From NCBI RefSeq assembly GCF_026319365.1, contig NZ_JAPDMS010000001.1, positions 1,242,456-1,306,455 of the forward strand: a DNA stretch of 64,000 bases, given 5' to 3'. The first letter of the stretch is position 1. Each line of letters opens with the position of its first letter. A program made the position numbers and the translations under genes. The notes below the pieces were generated by a model. The model was not told the origin of the DNA. It did not search any database and was given only the letters and a program-made list of their open reading frames with translations. This DNA comes from Methylophaga sp. OBS1 (lineage in GTDB: Bacteria > Pseudomonadota > Gammaproteobacteria > Nitrosococcales > Methylophagaceae). This document shows, piece after piece, positions 52,912 through 59,957 of this stretch.

Positions 52912-54483
52912 TCAGAGCCCGCCCCATAAGAATGGTTCTGGCTTAACAGGACCACTTGTTCGCGGAATAACAACAACATCCTCAGTGGCGTTGGAAAAAT
53001 TAGCTTCATCACAGGTGCCGTCAACGTATACATGCCCATTGTTCTCACAAACCACCGTCAGGCTATGAACGCCGAGAGGCAAACTCAACGACGCGGGGAT
53101 GATTAAATCATTACCACTTGATGCAGTACCCGCTGGCACAGCAAAAACATCACCAGAAGTTGTGGTGGTCACAGTTCGGTTGGCCAATGTAAATGCTTCG
53201 GATACCGTGATGGTATCGCCTCCCAGCACGACCGTATTATTTGAAACCACAGAGCTGCTATTGGCTGGAAGGCTGATTGTAGCCGTATTGGGTAATGTCA
53301 GTGTTGTACCGGAAATGCTACTGCCATCAGGGACTTTGATGGCGCGTTTTGCCAAGTTATTTGCAATAAAAGTTATCACATTGGTCGAAGCCAGAATCTC
53401 TGATGAGGCGCCCGGCGTGACTTCCATAAAATTGCCATCGGGCTCCGCCAGATTGCTAATCTCTATCGTGCAGGCACCATTACAATAACTGGCAACTTTA
53501 TATTCATCGATATAATCCTCAGGGAGTGGTGCTGACTCCGTGGTGTAACTGATCACCGTGCCGGGCACAAGCGTAATTTCATCTCCTGACTTATTGATGG
53601 CTGCAGAAAATCGTATTTTCTCAACAGTCGATAATGGAACGGTTATCTCTGCATTAGTGACACTGCTAATGTTTAAGGTTGGGAATACTGACGACAGCGA
53701 GCGACTCACCTCCCGCTCTGCTTCGGTCGCCGGCCATGATTCGGGGGCGCCTCCCACTGGAAAGCTTAATTTAAGTCTGAACTCCTGGAATGTCAGCGAG
53801 GAGTCAAAATTCAAGATTGTCGACACATTGCCCCATGAATTTCCAAGCGTCAGTATGTAGTCATTCAGGTTCGTCAAGGTGGCACTGATATCGTCAACGG
53901 CACTACTTAGATCAAATCCGCTACTAACTATTTGCACTTCGCCGGTGACGGGATCAGCCTCAAAACGCTGCCAGCCAAAATTCAAATCGTCCTCAACCGG
54001 ATCGGTACTGACATTGCTGTAACCATCCCGGAATGTGCTGACACCACTATCCTCCTGCTCCCCCTGCAGGTAGGGGCCGCGCCAGCCGCTCCCCCTGCCT
54101 GTTTCAGTATTCAGCTGCCAGATTCGGATATTGTTTTCTGCATCATCGTCACAGGGAGAGGCATAAACACCGTCTACAATATCGACGACTTCGCCTAATG
54201 TAATGAGCTCCTTGAGGCATAGCGGTAAACGCCCAACATCAGAGATAAATCCGCTGATTTCTGGCGAGTTGTCAATCGTGCGGTTCGGGTCACCAATGAT
54301 GGCACGTTTAATCGCCGCCATTCGCCTTTGCGTCTCCTCATAATCAGCCCGTTGTTCGACATTTTCAGTGAATAACAGCCCCGCTGAGGCGAGCAAGCCA
54401 ACAAGAAACAGTACCAAGACCATTTCCAGCAATGTGAACCCTGCCGCCTGCAAGCGTGATAAATGAGAACGTGCCGAAGTCAC
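52912..54483 (-). CDS. Very large prepilin-like protein with beta-rich adhesin-like tail
   Basis: The prepilin peptidase site AAG/FTLLEMVLVLFLVG has cleavage after G15 and Glu at mature position 5. At 523 residues the protein is three times a normal pilin. After a GspG-like region (GSGWRGPYLQ..., DGYSN) come 300 residues rich in Ser, Thr, Val and Asn, with repeated short strands such as GTTLTLPNTATISLPANSS and NDLIIPASLSLPLG. This suggests a beta-solenoid or adhesive tip domain, as in MshQ- or PilY1-like tip roles (inference). Cysteine pairs occur (CNGAC, CENNGH...C). It lies between the pseudopilin and PilM-PilN genes. Confidence 0.8.
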   Translation of the reverse strand: MTSARSHLSRLQAAGFTLLEMVLVLFLVGLLASAGLLFTENVEQRADYEETQRRMAAIKRAIIGDPNRTIDNSPEISGFISDVGRLPLCLKELITLGEVVDIVDGVYASPCDDDAENNIRIWQLNTETGRGSGWRGPYLQGEQEDSGVSTFRDGYSNVSTDPVEDDLNFGWQRFEADPVTGEVQIVSSGFDLSSAVDDISATLTNLNDYILTLGNSWGNVSTILNFDSSLTFQEFRLKLSFPVGGAPESWPATEAEREVSRSLSSVFPTLNISSVTNAEITVPLSTVEKIRFSAAINKSGDEITLVPGTVISYTTESAPLPEDYIDEYKVASYCNGACTIEISNLAEPDGNFMEVTPGASSEILASTNVITFIANNLAKRAIKVPDGSSISGTTLTLPNTATISLPANSSSVVSNNTVVLGGDTITVSEAFTLANRTVTTTTSGDVFAVPAGTASSGNDLIIPASLSLPLGVHSLTVVCENNGHVYVDGTCDEANFSNATEDVVVIPRTSGPVKPEPFLWGGL

Positions 54484-54495
54484 TCTTTTATCTCC

Positions 54496-55350
54496 CTACC
54501 TCAACAAACACAAAACAAAATCGTCATTTTGTGGGATGCAGGGATCGTCAATGACCTCAGGATCCGGATTGGTTTTTGCGACATCGTAGTTACTGATCTC
54601 ACTATCCAGAATCCCATCCGGCCCAGAGCTTACAATACGGGCGATATCAGCCGGGAGTATGTCGGTGACGGGGTCAAATGCCGCATCATTTGCTGCGACA
54701 CAGACATAATTCCCCGTTGAACTATCAATGGCATAGTCACCTGAGTCTGCTTCACAGCGATGGTTCTGCCCCAGGGTCAGCTCCGCTTCCAGCAACAGGT
54801 AGGGATTGCCCCAACCGTCAGTCAGTCCTTCTTTGCTAATGTAAGGGCCATTCCATCCCAGTTGGGTACTTCTGTTCCACGTTAAGGCAGCCAGATCAGG
54901 GTCTGCAATGTCATAAGGGAAGGTGTTCAGCATGAAAAGCGCATTTGAGGCCTGTACTTCGTTACTGGCATTGTTCAGCGCAGAAAGACACCAGTCCTGC
55001 CACACAGCCTGAGAAGCGCCACCGGCTGGAAGCACAAAGGCATCAATAAAACCGACATCACCGAAGTTATTGCGGAAATCAAGGGGGTTGTAGACGCCCG
55101 GGCGATAGATGCTGCAAGGCAGTTCACGATTATCACGACGAAACTGCAGCAAGGCCTTTTGCAACTCGGCCATTTCCAGTCGGGTGATATTCTCACGTGC
55201 CTGATCTTCATTACCATCAAAGGCATTGATCGCGGCAATACTGACGATGCCCAGCAAGACAATGACAAGCAGAATTTCTATCAGTGTGAAACCGGCCTGT
55301 TTTTTCTTATTGTTAGTGCTGTTAACTCGGTCAAACAATAAAAACCACAT
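54496..55350 (-). CDS. Type IV pilin/GspG-like pseudopilin
   Basis: The prepilin site KKKQAG/FTLIEILLVIVLLG has cleavage after G20 and Glu+5. The 284-residue protein has a GspG-like feature GWNGPYISKEGLTDGWGNPYLL, and cysteines near the middle and at the end (DDPCIPQ...VLCLLR). The start is the only ATG with a usable spacing (GGGAAC). The gene lies 12 bases before the large prepilin gene and 169 bases after the major pilin gene, beyond a terminator. Confidence 0.85.
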   Translation of the reverse strand: MWFLLFDRVNSTNNKKKQAGFTLIEILLVIVLLGIVSIAAINAFDGNEDQARENITRLEMAELQKALLQFRRDNRELPCSIYRPGVYNPLDFRNNFGDVGFIDAFVLPAGGASQAVWQDWCLSALNNASNEVQASNALFMLNTFPYDIADPDLAALTWNRSTQLGWNGPYISKEGLTDGWGNPYLLLEAELTLGQNHRCEADSGDYAIDSSTGNYVCVAANDAAFDPVTDILPADIARIVSSGPDGILDSEISNYDVAKTNPDPEVIDDPCIPQNDDFVLCLLR

Positions 55351-55464
55351 TTACTTGTTCCCGATAGATTGATCTCACGCTGAATTTAGCGCCCCTGTTT
55401 ACGCTGCATGGCATCCTGTTCATACAAAACGTTCTGGCAATAAGCTTTATTGACGCAACGTTCT

Positions 55465-55495
55465 GAAATAAAGAAAGGGCGGGCTGAGCCCGCCC
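55465..55495 (-). terminator. Terminator/attenuator after the major pilin gene
   Basis: On the minus strand the stem GGGCGGGC-TCA-GCCCGCCC is followed by TTTCTTTATTT. It lies 25 bases after the pilin stop. If it works partially, it would yield abundant pilin message with lower expression of the assembly genes behind it. Confidence 0.85.
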
Positions 55496-55519
55496 CTCTT
55501 TTGGCATCTCTAAACGAGA

Positions 55520-56542
55520 TTATTGCTGAGCTTCTGAAACCAGCTCGTCAATGTTTTTGCCATCAGTTGATACGATAGCAATCAGACGCAGAGTATCGTT
55601 CCATGACCACTCAGCTCCTGCACCATTGGGGTCACCATCTGCGTCACCATATTGGCCAGCTTGGAACAAACCAATGTAACGAGAATAGTGAATTTCAGGG
55701 TTTACTGAAGTATCTTCATCACCAGTATTACGGACATAGGTTGGTGATTGCGCAATCGCTACGTTACTGAAAGTGGTTGATGCAGCAGCATCACCACCAA
55801 AGCCAAGAGCAATCATCATGTGACATTCATCACCCTCAAGAGCGTCACCATAACGGTTTTGCAGATTGTTACCACTGACAGAAACTGTGGTGTCAAATGC
55901 TGCTGTTGGATAATCGTTGGTCAAGATTCCTGTTGGACACTGATCGTTTGGAACAACTGCCAGATGCGATGGGAACTCCCCGTCTTCAATTTCCGCTTCA
56001 AAGGCATCACCAGTACTTTCATTGTGGAATCGGTTAGGTGCAGGATTGTCAGCGACCGCAGTGGTAAAGTTGGAGCCTGTGTTAAGAACTTGTAATTCTT
56101 CAATACCAGACTCTTCAAACATTTCTTGCAAAACTTCATGTTCTGTATCACCTGATACAGGTGCTTGCCATGCAGCCAGGAATGTTCTCATTGATGGGGC
56201 GCGGAAGAACATTTCTGAGCCACCCTCTTCAACTAAGTTATCCCACTGATTGGGATATACATTCTCTACCGCACGGTAAGTACGAATGGCGCGGTCAATA
56301 GTCGCTGCAGCATTACCGGCAGAGGCCGCTTCAGCAGCTTCACCCACGTCTTCATAGGCAATCAGTGCACCGGTTGCCAGAATCGCGATCAGGGTGATAA
56401 CCACAAGCAGTTCCAGCAGGGTGAAACCTTTTTCTTTACCTTGCAGTTTTTTTGCTTTGTTACGCAGTTGTTCGTCTTTGATGACTGACAAATCCGCTTT
56501 ACGGAATTTGGCAATCGCCGATTTCATTTGGTTGATGTTCAT
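55520..56542 (-). CDS. Probable major pilin with a 39-residue leader
   Basis: The prepilin site KEKG39/F40TLLELLVVITLIA has Glu44 as mature position 5. The leader of 39 residues is basic and much longer than the 6-25 usual for type IV pilins. The mature protein is about 301 residues, acidic, with one clear cysteine pair candidate (NDQCPTG...DECHMM) and many Asn/Thr. A GAGAGAG ribosome site precedes the ATG at 56542, and an in-frame ATG at 56527 would shorten the leader by 5 residues only. Its position at the head of the operon and the strong terminator behind it suggest it is the major subunit. Confidence 0.85.
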   Translation of the reverse strand: MNINQMKSAIAKFRKADLSVIKDEQLRNKAKKLQGKEKGFTLLELLVVITLIAILATGALIAYEDVGEAAEAASAGNAAATIDRAIRTYRAVENVYPNQWDNLVEEGGSEMFFRAPSMRTFLAAWQAPVSGDTEHEVLQEMFEESGIEELQVLNTGSNFTTAVADNPAPNRFHNESTGDAFEAEIEDGEFPSHLAVVPNDQCPTGILTNDYPTAAFDTTVSVSGNNLQNRYGDALEGDECHMMIALGFGGDAAASTTFSNVAIAQSPTYVRNTGDEDTSVNPEIHYSRYIGLFQAGQYGDADGDPNGAGAEWSWNDTLRLIAIVSTDGKNIDELVSEAQQ

Positions 56543-56668
56543 TTATATCTCTCTCAGGATTTTGAGCCTCAGCCACCCCTAGCGGCCTGTTGGACATCGG
56601 GTTTAAAAGTTTTTTATTGATGTGACCCGCTCACACTCATTGCTGTCATCCGGTTTTATTCACTCCTG

Positions 56669-56875
56669 TCAGGAGGCGGCTCCCTGCTCACCGGGGAAAT
56701 CAATCACGTAACGGTACTGTTTACCGCAATGCAGAATGACTTCTTTTTGACGGCGTTTGAGAATACGAACCTCAACACGGATATCACCATAACCATCATG
56801 TGCCAGGATATCGTCTACCAGTTCCAGCAGTTTGGCTTTCAGTGGATGTTGGTCTGTGTCGACTTTGGCATTCAT
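56669..56875 (-). CDS. Small protein of unknown function, first gene of the pilus operon
   Basis: 68 residues, starting MNAKVDTDQHPLKAKLLELVDDILAHDGYGD; mixed charge with a basic patch ILKRRQKEV and one cysteine; no signal peptide or span. A GGAGAG ribosome site precedes the ATG, and the promoter with the AGGAATTATTCCT palindrome lies just upstream. I do not recognise the family. An overlapping plus-strand ORF here has no comparable start region, so this one is preferred. Confidence 0.65.
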   Translation of the reverse strand: MNAKVDTDQHPLKAKLLELVDDILAHDGYGDIRVEVRILKRRQKEVILHCGKQYRYVIDFPGEQGAAS

Positions 56876-56912
56876 GAATGTGACTCTCTCCGGTTGAACT
56901 TCGTTGACGTTG

Positions 56913-56956
56913 ATATTAGGCGAATCAGGAAAGGTTCCCTATAGGAATAATTCCTG
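56913..56956 (-). promoter_or_regulatory. Promoter of the pilus operon with AGGAATTATTCCT palindrome
   Basis: Minus strand: AGGAATTATTCCTATAGG with its palindrome centre at 56949, then TAATAT (56913-56918) centred 33.5 bp downstream. The predicted start near 56906 leaves a leader of about 30 bases. No normal -35 is visible; the palindrome sits about 43 bp upstream of the start, where it could serve as an activator site. A looser GGAATAAATTCC copy lies at 56989-57000. Confidence 0.6.
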
Positions 56957-57027
56957 AAATTAAAAGCGATAGTTTTGCGTATGATTTCGGAATAAATTCC
57001 CGCCGCTTTTTTTGTTCCTGATTAAGT

Positions 57028-58809
57028 TCACTCATCAATCCCCAGTTCTGACTCGGAAGCTTGGTAGGGGTCCTGGAGAATAATGAGTATGGGCAACAGG
57101 GCATTTTCCTGTCGCTTCACAACCTGCGCCAGGACAAAACGATGATAGGCTTCACGATATTCCGGGAATTGCTTGATTGCCATCCGCACCATCTTCTGTG
57201 CCGCAACTGGCTGGTTATTCATGGCCAGCAAATAGGCATGTGTGTATGTTTCAACACGACCAGGCCAGTTCTCAATTACCTGCTGACTGATTGTCAGCTT
57301 GTCTTTGATCAACGCCGGTTGATTAGGTAACACTCTGACCAGAAAGTTATCGGCAACCGGGGTAAAAACCGATGTTTCCCTGAGTTGATGGAGTTTTTCC
57401 AGGTTCTTATCGATTTCTGATTGCGGCAATCCTTCCTCACGTAACGAGGTCAGCGTAGTCTCAAGTTGCTGATAGCTGGTCAGCATATTTCCCATCGACC
57501 AGGCTGAAAAAATGAAGATGACTAAGAAAAAGACAGGTGCCAGCTGAAAACGAATTTGCAATGGTCGCTCTGAGCCCAGTCCCAGCAGCAGGCTCGCAAT
57601 GGCCAGAAAAGTCATATACCAGAGTGGATATTCCAGCATGCTGTGAATACCGATCACTGATAACAGTGCCAATAACCACCAGCGTTCAGCGGTCATTGTG
57701 TTAAGAAACTGTTCTCTAAACCAATACAACATACCGCCAGTAAGAATCATTGCCCCAACAATGCCAGTCTCTGCCAGTAACTGCAGAACAAGATTGTGGG
57801 CATGATGCCAAAGTCCTTTTAAGGAAGGATAAGCTTCCGTCACCGTGAAGTTGTACCAGGAAAATTCTGCCCAACCAGCACCCAACCAGGGATGTTGTCT
57901 GAACAAATTCCAGGCCTGATCAATAAGCAGTAAACGACTGGATTCCGAGCCCAGCGTCTGTGCCAGCCGTTCTGCGGGCATTTTCGACGGTTCGAGAAAA
58001 GCCAGCATAGGGACGATAAGTTGAGCCAGAATAAACCCAGGTATCAACCAAAGTAATGCCGTGGGCTTCATCGCGGTTGACTGGTTTTGGGAAACAGTTC
58101 TACCTAGAAACCAGCCACCAAAAGCCAGCAAGGCGACGTACAGGATCGCCATCCGCTGACCACCTTGGGCAAAACCCAGCAGAATCAGCCCGGCAATCAG
58201 CACAGTGATGAGCGTATTAACACGACCACTCATCCTGAGATAAAGCAATGATGCAAGTCCCAGGGCCAGATAATTGGAGAAGTGATTGACCTGACCGATA
58301 TTGCCGGATTTGCTATCGAGTATCCACTTTGCCAAAGCGTGCTCATCTGGCAAAAGCTTCCCAATAGGTAACAAAATCATAATGCAGGTCGCACCGACAA
58401 CAAATGCCCAGGCGATACCCGGTACGATTTTTTCCAATGACACTGTATGTCTGAGGTTGGCAGCTAAGATCATCAGCAATGCTGACAGTCCAAGATAGAG
58501 CATGGCGACAAATTGATTCTGCCAGTAATCAGGCATGCCTAGCGCTATTTGCAACCCTAAAACCCCCATCAGCCCCAGCGGCACAAAAGTGATGACAGGA
58601 ATTTGCAAATTGTCTTGTCTTTGACCAATCAAAAACAAACTGGCAAATACTGCCAACAAAGCAGCTGCCCATTCATTATAAAAACTGGCGATAGGAGGCA
58701 TGTGATAAGGCGACAAAAACGGCAACACACACATCAGTGCCAGCATAAAAATACTGAAACCGGCAAGAAGAGAACGTGGTGGTTGGTCGTTGGAGGTTAC
58801 TGCCGTCAT
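57028..58809 (-). CDS. PglL/Wzy-type O-oligosaccharyltransferase (O-antigen ligase family)
   Basis: The 593-residue polytopic protein has about twelve spans. The Wzy_C/PglL signature lies near residue 325-345: a large periplasmic loop with GLWHHAHNLVLQLLAETGIVG, followed by the SMLEYPLWYM stretch typical of PglL. These enzymes move a lipid-linked glycan onto pilins or other periplasmic proteins, or onto lipid A core. The position beside a pilin gene and a shared promoter motif favour pilin glycosylation, which is inference. The last 150 residues form a soluble TPR-like tail. Confidence 0.85.
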   Translation of the reverse strand: MTAVTSNDQPPRSLLAGFSIFMLALMCVLPFLSPYHMPPIASFYNEWAAALLAVFASLFLIGQRQDNLQIPVITFVPLGLMGVLGLQIALGMPDYWQNQFVAMLYLGLSALLMILAANLRHTVSLEKIVPGIAWAFVVGATCIMILLPIGKLLPDEHALAKWILDSKSGNIGQVNHFSNYLALGLASLLYLRMSGRVNTLITVLIAGLILLGFAQGGQRMAILYVALLAFGGWFLGRTVSQNQSTAMKPTALLWLIPGFILAQLIVPMLAFLEPSKMPAERLAQTLGSESSRLLLIDQAWNLFRQHPWLGAGWAEFSWYNFTVTEAYPSLKGLWHHAHNLVLQLLAETGIVGAMILTGGMLYWFREQFLNTMTAERWWLLALLSVIGIHSMLEYPLWYMTFLAIASLLLGLGSERPLQIRFQLAPVFFLVIFIFSAWSMGNMLTSYQQLETTLTSLREEGLPQSEIDKNLEKLHQLRETSVFTPVADNFLVRVLPNQPALIKDKLTISQQVIENWPGRVETYTHAYLLAMNNQPVAAQKMVRMAIKQFPEYREAYHRFVLAQVVKRQENALLPILIILQDPYQASESELGIDE

Positions 58810-58845
58810 TGACTGAGTCCCGCTGTGGTCATTGAAAATCAGTCA

Positions 58846-58889
58846 ATATTAGTGAGGGAATCGCAAACAGGCATTAGGAAAAAATCCTA
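58846..58889 (-). promoter_or_regulatory. Promoter of the PglL gene with TAGGA/TCCTA palindrome
   Basis: TAGGAAAAAATCCTA (58875-58889, centre 58882) and TAATAT on the minus strand (58846-58851) are again 33.5 bp apart centre to centre. The -10 hexamer is the same as at the pilus operon, and the predicted leader is about 30 bases. Confidence 0.58.
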
Positions 58890-58971
58890 TTCTGCAGTTT
58901 GTGCGACTTCACATTAACAGCGGGAGGCTGTGATCTGATTCTCAAGAACCACAGAAGGAATTCGGCATATT

Positions 58972-59015
58972 TAGGAATTATTCCTATAGGTGATCAGGAG
59001 TTATGGGGAAATAAT
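58972..59015 (+). promoter_or_regulatory. Plus-strand promoter with AGGAATTATTCCTATAGG motif
   Basis: The 18-base string AGGAATTATTCCTATAGG is identical to that of the pilus-operon promoter. AATAAT (59010-59015) lies at the same 33.5-bp distance on the plus strand. No protein gene follows on that strand; a terminator hairpin ends about 100 bases later. Confidence 0.5.
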
Positions 59016-59021
59016 GAGACT

Positions 59022-59124
59022 GAGATTACTTTAATCTCGCATTACTCGTCTGTCATGATGACAGCCCCTTAGAGGTCGGCTCTTGACTCTCACTGTGGGT
59101 GGTTTACCACCCACAGGTATTTTT
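59022..59124 (+). ncRNA. Candidate small regulatory RNA
   Basis: The predicted transcript of about 100 bases runs from the promoter above to the terminator at 59093-59124. It contains hairpins GAGATTA-CTT-TAATCTC (59022-59038) and CTGTCA-TGA-TGACAG (59050-59064), then the terminator stem. It has no ORF with a ribosome site. It lacks GGA motifs in loops, so it is not an RsmY/Z-type RNA. The family is unknown and the call rests on promoter, hairpins and terminator only. Confidence 0.45.
59093..59124 (+). terminator. Strong plus-strand terminator
   Basis: A 10-bp stem CTGTGGGTGG/CCACCCACAG with loop TTTA is followed by GTATTTTT on the plus strand. On the minus strand no T run follows it, so it does not look like the SUF operon terminator. 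Confidence 0.75.
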
Positions 59125-59167
59125 CAGTTTGGTGTATTGGATAAGCTCAGGAGAGCTTGGCAGTATG

Positions 59168-59500
59168 CTAGAACATGCCCAGTTGCAACTGTGCGGCTTC
59201 ACTCATCATGTCCTTGGTCCATTGTGGCTCCCATACCAGCTCAACATGCGCTTTTTTGACGCCGGGGACGGACATCACACGCGATTCAACATCACCCGGG
59301 AAAGACTGGGCAACCGGGCAGCCGGGGGCTGTCAGCGTCATATCAATATGGACGTTGCCTGAGGTACTGATTTCGATATTGTAGATAAGCCCGAGCTCGT
59401 AGATGTTGACCGGGATTTCCGGGTCGTAGATGGTTTTAAGCACCTCGATCACATCTTCTTTGAGCTGTTCCGGGCTGATTTGGTATTGGTCGTTCATCAA
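59168..59500 (-). CDS. sufT: SUF-associated DUF59/MIP18-family protein (SufT-like)
   Basis: Helps mature iron-sulfur proteins. The 110-residue protein has the DUF59 features IYDPEIPVNIYELGLIYNI and LTAPGCPVAQSFPGDV with its conserved cysteine. Paa-cluster PaaD proteins share the fold, but the SUF operon context decides the call. It starts 10 bases after sufU and ends the operon. Confidence 0.85.
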   Translation of the reverse strand: MMNDQYQISPEQLKEDVIEVLKTIYDPEIPVNIYELGLIYNIEISTSGNVHIDMTLTAPGCPVAQSFPGDVESRVMSVPGVKKAHVELVWEPQWTKDMMSEAAQLQLGMF

Positions 59501-59510
59501 TCTGCCCTGC

Positions 59511-59957
59511 TTATTCTGTGGTTACGGATATATCGTGGTCGCTGTCCATCGCGGCATGCACGGTGTGCCAGGATAACGTGGCGCATTTGACGCGAGCCGG
59601 GAACTCTTTGACGCCGGCCAGCACTTCCAGTTTGCCGGACAGTTCGCCGCCGCCCGCTTCGCCGGTCAGGGCTTTATGCACATTCTCATAAAGCGCTTCG
59701 GCTTCTTCCATGGTTTTGCCTTTCAGAATCTCGGTCATCAGCGAGGCTGAGGCCACGGAAATCGCACAGCCACTGCCCTGAAAGCTGACATCTTCAATCA
59801 CGCCATCTTTGAGTTTGGCGTAAACCACCAGCGCATCACCACACAGCGGGTTATTGCCATGCGCCATATGATTGGCATCGGTGATCTCACGGAAATTACG
59901 CGGATTCTTTTTGTGATCCATGATCACTTGTTGATAGAGATCTCTTAAATCACTCAT
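59511..59957 (-). CDS. sufU: SufU/IscU-like Fe-S assembly protein
   Basis: The 148-residue protein has the three IscU-fold cysteines: NPLCGD (about C39), GSGCAIS (about C64) and VKCATLSW (about C124). The Ala/Gly-rich spacer between cysteines 2 and 3 is longer than in IscU, as in SufU. In Firmicutes SufU is a zinc-dependent sulfur acceptor for SufS. It overlaps sufS by one base (TGATG). The operon has no sufE or sufA in view, consistent with SufU serving as sulfur relay here. Confidence 0.88.
   Translation of the reverse strand: MSDLRDLYQQVIMDHKKNPRNFREITDANHMAHGNNPLCGDALVVYAKLKDGVIEDVSFQGSGCAISVASASLMTEILKGKTMEEAEALYENVHKALTGEAGGGELSGKLEVLAGVKEFPARVKCATLSWHTVHAAMDSDHDISVTTE

Noticed and set aside
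56543..56668. sigma54 promoter for the pilin gene
   Set aside because: No GG-N10-GC element of the TGGCAC-N5-TTGC type was found; pilin may depend on the promoter upstream of the 68-residue ORF.
56729..56944. Plus-strand ORF of 71 codons opposite the small pilus-operon gene
   Set aside because: It lacks a ribosome site and a promoter, and it runs against the promoter motif that fits the minus-strand ORF.
59093..59116. Hairpin considered as the SUF operon terminator
   Set aside because: On the minus strand it is followed by TGAGAGTCAAG without a T run. The T run is on the plus side. It could still slow transcription, so this is not fully excluded.
59022..59124. Candidate RNA considered as an RsmY/RsmZ-type CsrA sponge
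   Set aside because: No GGA motifs are present in its loops or single-stranded stretches.
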